Source: Candidatus Mediterraneibacter avicola
GTDB taxonomy: Bacteria > Bacillota > Clostridia > Lachnospirales > Lachnospiraceae
NCBI GenBank assembly: GCA_019115385.1
Contig: DXDR01000014.1
Location: 62,001 to 126,000, forward strand
Direction of reading: 5' to 3'
DNA: 64,000 nt
Notes under the pieces: generated by a model
Told to the model about the DNA's origin: nothing
Seen by the model: only the letters and a program-made list of their open reading frames with translations
Databases searched by the model: none
Shown: positions 9,654 through 19,592 of the stretch, piece by piece
Layout: the number at the start of each line of letters is the position of its first letter
Numbering within the stretch: position 1 is the first letter of the stretch
Translations under genes and position numbers: made by a program

Positions 9654-10076
9654 TTAGCGGCAGTTATTTTTATTAGACAGAACCGACAATTCGTCTAACA
9701 CGTCCTGGATCAGTTTACTGATGTTTAAACTGCTGACTCCTACTACAATATTATCGCAGTGATTGACAGGAATGAGAATACGTCGGGCGCTGCTCTGTGC
9801 TACTGCCTTTGCCATAGCCGGAGTGATCTCCCCGTGGAGGGCATCTGCGATCACAATGCCTACAGGGCCGGTGATAACATCTGCTTTCCGGCTGTTTACA
9901 ATGACTGCATTCTCCCCGGTGGCGGCGATGTCTGCTCCGGCTTTGAGCATAGCGGAAGTAGCTGCTGAGTTTGTGCCGACCGCTGTGACAAAAGCGTCGG
10001 GGATATTTTCTTTGACTGCGGAGACAAGCTGTCTTCCAATACCGCCTCCCTGGGCGTCGATAATAAGTATATTCAT
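9654..10076 (-). CDS. DUF3842 family protein
   Basis: MNILIIDAQGGGIGRQLVSAVKENIPDAFVTAVGTNSAATSAMLKAGADIAATGENAVIVN...; ATG at 10076 after AGGAGG. Confidence 0.8.
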   Translation of the reverse strand: MNILIIDAQGGGIGRQLVSAVKENIPDAFVTAVGTNSAATSAMLKAGADIAATGENAVIVNSRKADVITGPVGIVIADALHGEITPAMAKAVAQSSARRILIPVNHCDNIVVGVSSLNISKLIQDVLDELSVLSNKNNCR

Positions 10077-10258
10077 GTGAAATATTCCTCCTGTTCCTGC
10101 ACATTCTTCCATGTACATATATCATAAACGACACAGGCCGCCGCGTCTATCAAAAGTCTTATACAGATTCAAAATCCGGTGTCAAAATGATTTTACATCG
10201 AAGATCATGGGATTTCAAATGCAGCTTCTCTGAAATTTGATGTTATTTGCCGTAAAAT

Positions 10259-11068
10259 GTGGTACACTTTTATTCATGGGAGGATACACAGGTGGAAGCA
10301 TATACGAGTTTTGCGTCGGTGTACGACACGTTTATGGACAATGTCCCCTATGAGAAATGGGGGAGTTATATATGCAGTATGCTATGTAAATATGGTATTA
10401 ATGACGGCATTGTGCTGGATCTTGGATGTGGAACCGGGACGATGACAGAATTTCTTGCCGGGTACGGCTATGACATGATCGGAGTGGATAATTCGGAGGA
10501 CATGCTGGAACTGGCAATGGAAAAACGCCTGAAGTCCGGTCATGACATCCTGTATCTTCTGCAGGATATGCGTGCGTTTGAACTGTACGGCACAGTCAGG
10601 GCAGTCGTGAGTGTCTGTGATTCTGTCAACTATATGACAGAGCCGGAAGACTTAAGAGAGGTGTTCCGCCTTGTCAACAATTATCTGGATCCGGGCGGCA
10701 TTTTTCTTTTTGATTTTAACACAGACTATAAATACCGCGAAGTCATGGGAGACTGCACGATCGCGGAAGACAGAGGAGACTGCAGTTTTATCTGGGACAA
10801 TTACTATTATGAAGAGGAGCAGATCAACGAGTATGATCTGACTCTGTTTATCCGGGAAGCTGCAGCAGGTGAAGGTACAGGACAGCTGTACCGGAAGTAT
10901 ACAGAAACCCATTACCAGAGGGGGTATACTCTGGACGAGATCAAAGAGCTGCTTCAGAGCGCCGGGCTGATATTCCGGGAGGCGCACGATATGGAGACGG
11001 GCAGAGAAGTTTCGGAAAAAAGCGAGAGGATCTGCGTGATCGCAGAAGAATCAGGGAAGGAGATATAA
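10259..11068 (+). CDS. Class I SAM-dependent methyltransferase
   Basis: VLDLGCGTGTMTEFLAGYGYDMIGVDNSEDML motif I/II. Confidence 0.88.
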   Translation: MVHFYSWEDTQVEAYTSFASVYDTFMDNVPYEKWGSYICSMLCKYGINDGIVLDLGCGTGTMTEFLAGYGYDMIGVDNSEDMLELAMEKRLKSGHDILYLLQDMRAFELYGTVRAVVSVCDSVNYMTEPEDLREVFRLVNNYLDPGGIFLFDFNTDYKYREVMGDCTIAEDRGDCSFIWDNYYYEEEQINEYDLTLFIREAAAGEGTGQLYRKYTETHYQRGYTLDEIKELLQSAGLIFREAHDMETGREVSEKSERICVIAEESGKEI

Positions 11069-11071
11069 AGG

Positions 11072-11950
11072 ATGAAAGACTATATTGTAAGGGCGGCCGC
11101 CGCAAATACACAGATACGCGCGTTTGCCGCAGTGACCACGGATATTGTGGAGGAAGCCAGACAGAGACATAATACAAGTCCGGTGGCGACGGCGGCGTTG
11201 GGACGCCTGATGACTGGCGGAGTGATGATGGGAAGCATGATGAAAAATCCCGGGGATATCCTGACGCTTCAGATTAAATGTTCCGGCCCTGTCGGCGGCC
11301 TGACCGTAACTGCTGACAGCCAGGGCAGCGTGAAAGGATATGTACACAACCCGGATGTCATGCTGCCGCCGAAGAACGGCAAGCTGGATGTGGGAGGCGC
11401 GCTGGGACAGGGCGTGCTGACTGTGATACGGGATATGGGGATGAAGGAGCCTTATTCCGGTCAGACGATCCTCCAGACCGGAGAGATAGCGGAAGACCTG
11501 ACTTACTATTTTGCCACATCTGAACAGATCCCCTCTTCTGTAGGGCTGGGCGTGCTGATGGAGGGAGACAACACCGTGCGCTGCGCAGGCGGTTTTATCG
11601 TGCAGGTGATGCCCTTTGTGGAAGATAAGGTGCTTGATAAACTGGAAGAAAATATCGGAAAGATCCGTCCGGTAACGGCCATGCTGGACAACGGCCATAC
11701 CCCGGAAGAGATGCTCCGGGAGGTGCTGGAAGGGTTGGACGTAGAATTCACAGATACCCTGCCGGCACAGTTTTCCTGTAACTGTTCCAAAGAAAGGATC
11801 GAGAAAGCGATCATCAGTATCGGGAAGAAAGAAATTCAGTCCATGATCGACGACGGGAAAGATATCGAAGTGAAATGCCACTTCTGTAATACAGCATACA
11901 ACTATACCGTGGATGAACTGAAAGAGCTGTTGAAGAAGGCAAAAGTGTGA
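11072..11950 (+). CDS. hslO: Hsp33 redox-regulated chaperone
   Basis: Hsp33 fold signatures and C-terminal zinc motif CNC...CHFC. Confidence 0.92.
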   Translation: MKDYIVRAAAANTQIRAFAAVTTDIVEEARQRHNTSPVATAALGRLMTGGVMMGSMMKNPGDILTLQIKCSGPVGGLTVTADSQGSVKGYVHNPDVMLPPKNGKLDVGGALGQGVLTVIRDMGMKEPYSGQTILQTGEIAEDLTYYFATSEQIPSSVGLGVLMEGDNTVRCAGGFIVQVMPFVEDKVLDKLEENIGKIRPVTAMLDNGHTPEEMLREVLEGLDVEFTDTLPAQFSCNCSKERIEKAIISIGKKEIQSMIDDGKDIEVKCHFCNTAYNYTVDELKELLKKAKV

Positions 11951-11963
11951 AAAAAGTGTGAAC

Positions 11964-11998
11964 GGGGACGTAGTAAAACCGGGTTTTACTACGTCCCC
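11964..11998. repeat. 35-bp perfect inverted repeat between hslO and nadE
   Basis: GGGGACGTAGTAAAACC-G-GGTTTTACTACGTCCCC: 17-bp perfect arms, 1-nt centre. Confidence 0.85.
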
Positions 11999-12017
11999 AA
12001 TGAAAGAGGAGAAGAAA

Positions 12018-13946
12018 ATGAAACATGGATTTGTAAAGGTGGCAGCGGCCACTCCTGACATCCGGGTGGCGGATGTGAAGTTTAATACAGGGAAAATATG
12101 TGAGGCGATCGGGGAGGCGTCCGACAACAGGGCAAAGGTTATCGTATTTCCTGAACTGTGTGTGACAGGATATACCTGCGGGGATCTGTTTACACAGGAT
12201 ATCCTTCTGAAAGAAGCGAAAAAGGCGCTCTTCAGGATAGCGGAGTATACGGCAGACAAAGATATCCTTGCCTTTGTGGGCGTACCTCTTGAGATGGACG
12301 GCAAACTTTATAATGTGGCCGCCGCGCTCAATGAGGGAAAGGTGATCGGGCTTACCACGAAGACGTTTCTTCCCAATTATGGAGAGTTTTATGAGATGCG
12401 CCAGTTTACGCCGGGACCGGAGGAGGCGCGGTACATTTCATTCGGGGGAGAGGAGGTTCCGTTTGGGCCGCAGATTCTTTTCGCGGCTGACGGGATGGAC
12501 AGCCTGATCGTGGCGGCGGAGATCTGCGAGGATGTGTGGTCGCCCATTCCGCCAAGTATCCATGCGGCTCTGGAAGGCGCCACGGTAATTGTGAACTGCT
12601 CGGCCAGCGATGAGACGATTGGAAAAGATACCTATCGAAGAGAGCTGATCTCCGGGCAGTCGGCCCGCCTGATCGCAGGTTACGTCTATGCCAATGCGGG
12701 AGAGGGAGAGTCCACAACAGACGTGGTTTTCGGAGGTCACAATATTATCGCAGAAAACGGAGCTATCCTAAAACAGGCCCGCCGGTACCACAATGAGATC
12801 ATATATTCCGAACTGGACATTCAGAGGATCGTCAGTGAACGCCGCAGAAACACCACATTTAAGACTGCCGGGCGCCATTCGCTGATCAAGGTTCCTTTCC
12901 ATATAATAAATGAGAAAACTTCTCTTACCAGGCATTTTCCGAAGATGCCCTTTGTCCCGGCAAACGAGCGCATCCGTGCAAAACGGTGTGAGGAAATCCT
13001 CACCATCCAGGCTGTGGGACTGAAAAAACGACTTGCCCATACGAAAGCAAAGACAGCGGTCGTGGGTATTTCCGGTGGTCTGGACTCTACGTTGGCGCTT
13101 CTGGTGACCGGACGGGCTTTTGATATGCTGGGACGGGATAAAAAGGATATTATTGCGGTGACGATGCCCTGTTTCGGAACAACAGACCGCACCTATCAAA
13201 ATGCCTGTGAAATGTCCAAAAAAGTGGGAGCCACGCTGATGGAAGTGCCCATCGGCGAGGCGGTGAATATTCATTTCCGGGACATCGGCCAGGATCCTCA
13301 GTGCCATGATGTGACTTACGAGAATTCGCAGGCGAGAGAGAGAACGCAGGTGCTTATGGATATCGCCAACCGGACAGGGGGTATGGTGATCGGTACCGGA
13401 GATATGTCCGAGCTGGCTCTCGGCTGGGCTACCTACAATGGCGATCATATGTCCATGTACGGGGTAAACGCTTCGGTGCCTAAGACGCTGGTGCGCCACC
13501 TCGTTCAATATGCGGCAGATGAGACCGAGGACCGGGAACTGCGGAAAGTCCTCTATGATGTGCTTGATACCCCGGTGAGTCCCGAACTGCTTCCGCCCAA
13601 GGACGGAGAGATCGCCCAGCGCACGGAAGATCTTGTGGGTCCCTATGAACTGCATGATTTCTTCCTGTATTATATGCTGCGGTTTGGATATGAGCCGAGT
13701 AAGATATTCCGCCTGGCAGAGAGGGAGTTTTCAGACGAATATGACAATGTGACGATACTGAAATGGCTGGAGACATTCTGCCGGAGATTTTTCTCCCAGC
13801 AGTTCAAGCGCTCCTGCCTGCCGGACGGCCCGAAGGTAGGGACCGTGGCGCTGTCGCCCAGAGGAGACTGGAGAATGCCAAGCGATGCCTGTGTGGACGT
13901 ATGGATGAAAGACCTGGGGAATATTTCTCTGACGGACCGTATCTGA
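12018..13946 (+). CDS. nadE: NAD(+) synthase, glutamine-hydrolysing
   Basis: Nitrilase N-domain (VFPELCVTGYTCGDLF, ICEDVW, NCSASDE) and synthetase domain (GISGGLDSTLALLVT). Confidence 0.93.
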   Translation: MKHGFVKVAAATPDIRVADVKFNTGKICEAIGEASDNRAKVIVFPELCVTGYTCGDLFTQDILLKEAKKALFRIAEYTADKDILAFVGVPLEMDGKLYNVAAALNEGKVIGLTTKTFLPNYGEFYEMRQFTPGPEEARYISFGGEEVPFGPQILFAADGMDSLIVAAEICEDVWSPIPPSIHAALEGATVIVNCSASDETIGKDTYRRELISGQSARLIAGYVYANAGEGESTTDVVFGGHNIIAENGAILKQARRYHNEIIYSELDIQRIVSERRRNTTFKTAGRHSLIKVPFHIINEKTSLTRHFPKMPFVPANERIRAKRCEEILTIQAVGLKKRLAHTKAKTAVVGISGGLDSTLALLVTGRAFDMLGRDKKDIIAVTMPCFGTTDRTYQNACEMSKKVGATLMEVPIGEAVNIHFRDIGQDPQCHDVTYENSQARERTQVLMDIANRTGGMVIGTGDMSELALGWATYNGDHMSMYGVNASVPKTLVRHLVQYAADETEDRELRKVLYDVLDTPVSPELLPPKDGEIAQRTEDLVGPYELHDFFLYYMLRFGYEPSKIFRLAEREFSDEYDNVTILKWLETFCRRFFSQQFKRSCLPDGPKVGTVALSPRGDWRMPSDACVDVWMKDLGNISLTDRI

Positions 13947-14009
13947 CAGGAAGGATAGTATGGGAAAACAGTCGGGATTTGTTTTATGAAAAAAAGAAGG
14001 AGATACGCC

Positions 14010-15026
14010 ATGAAACTGATCAGAACCGAGGACGCTGTGGGGAGCGTGCTCTGCCACGATATTACACAGATCATACCGGGAGAGGTAAAAGACGCCGTGT
14101 TCCGCAAAGGGCATGTAGTGACTGAAGAGGACATCCCGGTCCTCCTCTCTGTGGGAAAGGAGCATCTGTATGTGTGGGAAGCACAGGAAGGGATGCTTCA
14201 CGAAAATGACGCGGCAGAAGTGCTGCGCCGGATCTGCCAGGGGGAGCATATGAAAGCTTCTGCGCCGAAGGAGGGGAAGATCGAGTTGACGGCGGAGTGC
14301 GATGGGCTTTTGAAGATTGACCGGGAAAAGCTGCAGCAGGTCAACGCCCTGGGCCAGATGGTGCTGGCCTCCCGGCACGGAGATTTCCCTGTGAAAAAAG
14401 GGGATAAGATCGTAGGGATGCGGGTCGTGCCTCTGGTGATCGAGGAAGAGAAGATGAACCGTGCAGAGGAGATCTGCGGGGGAAAACCGATCTTCCGCCT
14501 GCTTCCGTTCCAAAAGATGAGGGCGGGGATCGTGACAACCGGGAATGAAGTGCTTTCCGGCAGGATCAAAGATCAGTTTACTCCGGTGGTCGTAAGCAAA
14601 CTGGAAGAAGCAGGCATGGAAGTTATGGGAAATGTGCTGGCCGGAGACGATACAGAAAAAGTCACCGGGGCGATCCGGGAGTGGCTGGATAAAGGCGCGG
14701 AAATGGTAGTCTGCACCGGAGGTATGAGTGTGGATCCGGATGACAGGACGCCTCTGGCTATCCGCAACGCGTCGGATACTGTGGTCACCTACGGCGCTCC
14801 GGTGCTGCCCGGAGCCATGTTCATGCTGGCCTATGCAGGAAAAGTGCCGGTAGTGGGACTTCCGGGATGTGTGATGTATGCCAGGAGAACGATATTTGAT
14901 CTGGTACTCCCGCGGCTCGCGGCAGGCGAGAGACTGCAGGCGGAAGATTTTACCGGAATGGGGGAAGGCGGACTGTGCCTGAACTGTGAAGTGTGCACAT
15001 ATCCGAACTGCGGATTCGGAAAATAG
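14010..15026 (+). CDS. Molybdopterin-binding protein, MoeA/MogA-like
   Basis: MKLIRTEDAVGSVLCHDITQIIPGEVKDAVFRKGHVV...; MoCF-like GNEVLSGRIKDQF, CTGGMSVDPDD. Confidence 0.85.
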   Translation: MKLIRTEDAVGSVLCHDITQIIPGEVKDAVFRKGHVVTEEDIPVLLSVGKEHLYVWEAQEGMLHENDAAEVLRRICQGEHMKASAPKEGKIELTAECDGLLKIDREKLQQVNALGQMVLASRHGDFPVKKGDKIVGMRVVPLVIEEEKMNRAEEICGGKPIFRLLPFQKMRAGIVTTGNEVLSGRIKDQFTPVVVSKLEEAGMEVMGNVLAGDDTEKVTGAIREWLDKGAEMVVCTGGMSVDPDDRTPLAIRNASDTVVTYGAPVLPGAMFMLAYAGKVPVVGLPGCVMYARRTIFDLVLPRLAAGERLQAEDFTGMGEGGLCLNCEVCTYPNCGFGK

Positions 15027-15040
15027 AAGGGGGATAAAAG

Positions 15041-16024
15041 TTGAACAATTTTTACGCCAGGCTTTTAGAGGAACTGGAAAATACGGAAAACGACATCTGG
15101 GTCGAGACAGTTCTGACCGGCGAACATGCAGGGGAGAAGCGCATATCCCGCTCAGAGGGAAACGGAAGAAGTGAAGACCCTGCAAATTCAGCGCAGGAGC
15201 CCCGGCGAATTTTCCGGGAGCAGGCCGGCCATGTGCCGCGTCTGATCATCTGCGGCGCCGGCCATGTGTCTGCGCCCATTATCCAGATGGGAAAAATGCT
15301 GGGCTTTTTTGTTACCGTGCTGGAAGACCGGCCGAAGTTTGCAGATAACGCCAGAGCCGCAGGAGCGGATGAAGTGATCTGCCAGCCCTTTGGGGAAGGT
15401 CTGGCCGGAATAAAGGGAAACGCGAATTCCTGGTTTGTGATCGTCACCCGGGGGCACCGCTATGACATGGAGTGTCTGGAATCCATCCTTGGAAAGCAGT
15501 ATGCTTATGTGGGGATGATGGGCAGCAGGCGCAGGACGCAGATCGTCAAAGAGCAGCTTCACAAAAAGGGAGTGGACCGGGCCGTGCTGGACGGAGTACA
15601 CACACCCATCGGGCTTAAGATCCATGCGGAGACGCCGGAAGAGATCGCAGTGTCCGTGATGGCAGAAATCATCCAGATTAAAAACAGCGAAAAGAAAACC
15701 GGGGGATATTCACCGGAACTGCTTCAGGCGCTGACTCAGGATGACGGGAGAAAGAAGGTGCTGGCAGTCATCATCTCAAGAAAGGGCTCCGCGCCCCGGA
15801 GTGTGGGAACAAAGATGCTGATCCGTGAGGACGGCACATGCCTGGGGACGATAGGCGGAGGCTGTATTGAAAGCGAAGTGATACAGAAGGCTCTGCTTAT
15901 GATGCGGGCCGGGCAGCCGGCCTTCCGGCTGTGTACCGTGGATATGACGGCGGACGCGGCGGAAGAGGAAGGAATGGTCTGTGGAGGAACCGTGGAGGTT
16001 ATGCTGGAGATGGAGCCGGTATGA
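15041..16024 (+). CDS. XdhC/CoxI family protein with permuted domain order
   Basis: N-terminal XdhC Rossmann part (LIICGAGHVSAPIIQMGKMLGF...VIVTRGHRYDMECL) then C-terminal CoxI-like part (ISRKGSAPRSVGTKMLIREDGTCLGTIGGGCIE). Confidence 0.88.
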   Translation: MNNFYARLLEELENTENDIWVETVLTGEHAGEKRISRSEGNGRSEDPANSAQEPRRIFREQAGHVPRLIICGAGHVSAPIIQMGKMLGFFVTVLEDRPKFADNARAAGADEVICQPFGEGLAGIKGNANSWFVIVTRGHRYDMECLESILGKQYAYVGMMGSRRRTQIVKEQLHKKGVDRAVLDGVHTPIGLKIHAETPEEIAVSVMAEIIQIKNSEKKTGGYSPELLQALTQDDGRKKVLAVIISRKGSAPRSVGTKMLIREDGTCLGTIGGGCIESEVIQKALLMMRAGQPAFRLCTVDMTADAAEEEGMVCGGTVEVMLEMEPV

Positions 16025-16187
16025 GAAAATCCATTTAACGGAGCGGCGGCCGTTTACGCCCGCGCCGGCAGACAGCGGCAATGGGCGGAAATTTCAAGTA
16101 TTCTGTCATTTTTTTCTATATCAATTCAAAATTTTCCCCTGCTATAATCGTGGTACATATGTACAAAACGAAAGGCAGGGGAAAGTC

Positions 16188-16802
16188 ATGGAAATCAAAA
16201 ATCCCATTCTTCGGGGATTCAATTCAGACCCAAGTATTGTAAGGGTGGATGGCACCTATTATATTGCAACCTCTACGTTTGAGTGGTGGCCGGGAGTGCA
16301 GATCCATATGTCAAAAGATCTGGCGAACTGGAAGCTGATCACGCATCCGCTGAACGAAAAGAGGCTGCTTGATATGACAGGCAACCTGGATTCCGGCGGG
16401 ATCTGGGCGCCGGATCTCTCCTATTATGACGGAAAATTTTATCTTGTATATACAGACGTGAAGGTGACCGACGGATCCTTTAAGGACTGTATCAATTATC
16501 TGATCACGGCCGAGGACATTATGGGGCCCTGGTCCGACCCGGTCATGCTCAATACGGCCGGATTCGACGCGTCATTGTTTCACGATGACGACGGCAGAAA
16601 ATATCTTGTAAACCAGTACTGGGATCCGAGAGGATGGCATCATCCCTTCTACGGCATTATGTGTACGGAGTATTCTGAGGCAGAGAAAAAACTGATCGGC
16701 AAACCCTGGGTCATCTATAAGGGGACGGAGGAGAAGTTTACAGAAGGCCCCCATTCCGTGTGTTTCAGAACCGTCATCCTGACATCACGCTTACAGTGGT
16801 GA
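16188..16802 (+). pseudogene. Truncated glycoside hydrolase family 43 protein
   Basis: GH43 N-terminal part (NPILRGFNSDPSIVRVDGTYYIATSTFEWWPGVQIHMSKDLANW, IWAPDLSYYDGKFYLVYTD) ends abruptly after TEGPH with an unrelated tail and stop at 204 aa. Confidence 0.75.
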
Positions 16803-16875
16803 ATGCAAATAAAGCGGTACAGGGAATGATACGCCATGTCACATATCAGCAATAAATGCACCCTTCACAGATGAG

Positions 16876-16914
16876 GCGGAGCCGGCTTCTTTTCAAATAA
16901 GAAGCCGGCTCCGC
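16876..16914. terminator. Terminator-like hairpin between convergent genes
   Basis: GCGGAGCCGGCTTCTT ... AAGAAGCCGGCTCCGC, 16-bp perfect stem. Confidence 0.8.
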
Positions 16915-16938
16915 TGCATTTATGAAGAGCGCTGTGCC

Positions 16939-17883
16939 TTACAGATGAATCCTCGTTCCGGTCTTTCCAAGGATTCCGTCTTTTGCTTTTTCCAGAAGAG
17001 TGATAAGGGCCTGTCTGCCGGGCTTGGATTCGGCAAACTCTACAGCTGCCTGTACTTTCGGCAGCATAGAACCCGGTGCAAAATGACCTTCTTCTATGTA
17101 CTGTTTCGCCTCTTCAACCGTGATGTCATCCAGCCATTTTTCGTCCGGTTTTCCGTAGTTAATGGCTGCCTTTTCCACGGCGGTCAGGATAATGAGAAAA
17201 TCCGCGTCCAGTTCTTTTGCCAGCAGACAGCTTGCAAAATCTTTGTCGATAACCGCGCTGGCTCCCTTTAAGTGATTGCCCTGACGGGTAACCGGAATAC
17301 CGCCGCCTCCGCAGGCGATTACAAGATCGCCGGAATCTACCATTGTGCGGATCGTTCCGATCTCTATGATCTCCTGTGGTTTTGGAGAAGCGACAACACG
17401 ACGATAGCCGCGGCCGGCGTCTTCTTTCATTATATAATCATATTTCTCTGCCATCAGATCAGCCTGTTCCTTTGTCAGGAAACGTCCGATGGGCTTTGAC
17501 GGTTTCTCAAATGCCGGGTCATCCGCATCCACGCGCACCTGTGTGATCATAGTTGCCACGGGAATATCGTCGATTCCCCGGTTTAGCAGCTCCTCCCTGA
17601 GGGCGTTCTGCAGGTCGTAGCCGATATACGCCTGGCTCATGGCAACACAGACGGACAGCGGCGTGTTCGGCTGCTGGGGATCTTCATGGGTCAGAGCGAT
17701 CATGGCGTTGTTTACCATTCCGACCTGAGGGCCGTTGCCGTGGGCGACCACGACTTCACAGCCTTCCTGGATAAGATCTACGATAGCCCTGGAAGTGATT
17801 TTAACTGCTTTCATCTGTTCCGGCAGGGTATTGCCGAGAGCATTTCCGCCCAGGGCAATGACGATACGTTTTTTCTTTTCCAT
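16939..17883 (-). CDS. arcC: Carbamate kinase
   Basis: RIVIALGGNALGNTLPEQ, VVAHGNGPQVGMVNNAM, GSMLPKVQAAVEF. Confidence 0.95.
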   Translation of the reverse strand: MEKKKRIVIALGGNALGNTLPEQMKAVKITSRAIVDLIQEGCEVVVAHGNGPQVGMVNNAMIALTHEDPQQPNTPLSVCVAMSQAYIGYDLQNALREELLNRGIDDIPVATMITQVRVDADDPAFEKPSKPIGRFLTKEQADLMAEKYDYIMKEDAGRGYRRVVASPKPQEIIEIGTIRTMVDSGDLVIACGGGGIPVTRQGNHLKGASAVIDKDFASCLLAKELDADFLIILTAVEKAAINYGKPDEKWLDDITVEEAKQYIEEGHFAPGSMLPKVQAAVEFAESKPGRQALITLLEKAKDGILGKTGTRIHL

Positions 17884-17898
17884 AGCGGGCCTCCTGTA

Positions 17899-18282
17899 TC
17901 AGTCCTCTTTGACAGCGGCGATCGTCTCTACCTCGCAGAGAACGCCTTTCGGAAGCGCCTTTACAGCCACGCAGGAGCGGGCCGGCTTTCCGGTAAAGTA
18001 TTTTGCATAAATTTCATTAAATGCTGCAAAATCTCCCATATCTGCAAGGAAGCAGGTTGTCTTTACCACGTCTGTGAAGGAGGCACCCTGGCTTTCCAAA
18101 AGTGCCTTTACATTCTGCATTACCTGCTCTGTCTGCTCTTCGATGGTAGTTCCTACAACTTCTCCTGTTTCCGGTGAGAGAGGAATCTGTCCGGAAAAGA
18201 ACGCGATGCCGTTCAGGATGATTCCCTGAGAATAAGGGCCGATAGCTGCGGGTGCGTTTTTTGTATCTACATATTTTAACAT
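17899..18282 (-). CDS. RidA family enamine/imine deaminase
   Basis: [26 protein letters not shown]...[12 protein letters not shown]. Confidence 0.93.
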   Translation of the reverse strand: MLKYVDTKNAPAAIGPYSQGIILNGIAFFSGQIPLSPETGEVVGTTIEEQTEQVMQNVKALLESQGASFTDVVKTTCFLADMGDFAAFNEIYAKYFTGKPARSCVAVKALPKGVLCEVETIAAVKED

Positions 18283-18357
18283 GGTTCGTTTTCCTCCTGA
18301 TGATAAGATTACTTTTGGTGAGTAGATGTTCGGCCGCGTCAGATGGCTGAACGGTTA

Positions 18358-19551
18358 TTATTTAAAGATCCTCGGTGTTGATCTTTCTTCCAGTTTTTTC
18401 AGGATGTCAGCCGGATCGGCGAATTTTGCAAGGAAGATCATAGCTGCGATAATATACGGCTTGTAGCTTGCCTCTTTGTAAAGCGGATCTCTGTAGCGGT
18501 CAAATACACTTGCGTCAACTTCGCCTTCTTCGCAGCTTACGCCTGTGATGTCGGCCGGCAGACAGTGCAGATACAGAGCTTTTCCGTCTTTTGTTGTTTT
18601 CATCAGTTCTTCTGTGCATGCCCAGTCCTTGTGCTGTGCATTCTGAGCCAGCAGCTCTTTCTCCAGTTCCTTGATTCCCTCGAAGTCACCGTTTCCGTAC
18701 AGTTCCGTACGTTTTTCCATAGCTGCGAAAGGAGCCCAGCTCTTCGGATATACGATATCTGCGTCCTTAAACGCCTCTTCCATGCTGTTTGTCTTTGTGA
18801 AGGAGCCGCCGGATTTCTTTGCATTTTCAGCAGCGACAGCCTCAACCTCCGGGAATACCTCGTATCCTTCGGGATGAGCCAGGACAACGTCCATTCCGAA
18901 ACGTGTCATCAGGCCGATCACACCCTGGGGAACAGAGAGCGGCTTTCCGTAGGACGGAGAGTAAGCCCAGGACATTGCAATCTTCTTTCCTTTGAGATTT
19001 TCAACTCCTCCGAACTCGTGGATAATGTGGAGCATATCCGCCATTGCCTGTGTCGGGTGGTCAATATCGCACTGCAGGTTTACAAGAGTCGGTTTCTGCT
19101 CCAGGATCCCGTCTTTATTTCCCTGGGTTACCGCGTCAACAACTTCGTGCATGTAAGCATTTCCCTTTCCGATGTACATATCGTCGCGGATGCCGATGAC
19201 GTCAGCCATAAAGGAAATCATGTTTGCCGTCTCCCGGACCGTCTCGCCGTGTGCCACCTGGGATTTGCCCTCGTCCAGATCCTGCACCTCAAGGCCTAAC
19301 AGATTGCAGGCAGACGCAAATGAGAAACGGGTACGTGTAGAGTTGTCGCGGAAAAGAGAAATACCCAGGCCGCTTTCAAATACCTTTGTGGAAATGTTGT
19401 TCTCTCTCATGTAGCGCAGTGCGTCTGCAACAGTAAATACAGCTTCCAGCTCGTCGTCTGTCTTCTCCCATGTCAGGAAAAAGTCTCCATTGTACATCTC
19501 CTTGAAGTTCAGCTTGTTCAGCTTATCAATATAATCCTGTAATGTTTTCAT
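18358..19551 (-). CDS. ygeW: Knotted carbamoyltransferase YgeW
   Basis: Carbamoyltransferase motifs DNSTRTRFSFASACNLLG, HPTQAMADM, LYLHCLPADITGVSC; neighbours ygeX/ygeY/arcC. Confidence 0.92.
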   Translation of the reverse strand: MKTLQDYIDKLNKLNFKEMYNGDFFLTWEKTDDELEAVFTVADALRYMRENNISTKVFESGLGISLFRDNSTRTRFSFASACNLLGLEVQDLDEGKSQVAHGETVRETANMISFMADVIGIRDDMYIGKGNAYMHEVVDAVTQGNKDGILEQKPTLVNLQCDIDHPTQAMADMLHIIHEFGGVENLKGKKIAMSWAYSPSYGKPLSVPQGVIGLMTRFGMDVVLAHPEGYEVFPEVEAVAAENAKKSGGSFTKTNSMEEAFKDADIVYPKSWAPFAAMEKRTELYGNGDFEGIKELEKELLAQNAQHKDWACTEELMKTTKDGKALYLHCLPADITGVSCEEGEVDASVFDRYRDPLYKEASYKPYIIAAMIFLAKFADPADILKKLEERSTPRIFK

Positions 19552-19592
19552 GTTGTGTATCCTCCTTAATTACTGAAATTTAAAATCGATGT

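Noticed and set aside
11051-12304. 417-aa minus-strand ORF
   Set aside because: Antisense to hslO and nadE, and spans the palindrome; no domain signature.
13731-15185. 484-aa minus-strand ORF
   Set aside because: Antisense to the end of nadE, the molybdopterin-binding gene and the start of XdhC; no recognisable domain.
16788-16802. TGA in the GH43 ORF as selenocysteine codon
   Set aside because: Sequence before and after TGA in that frame no longer resembles GH43; truncation/deletion is simpler.
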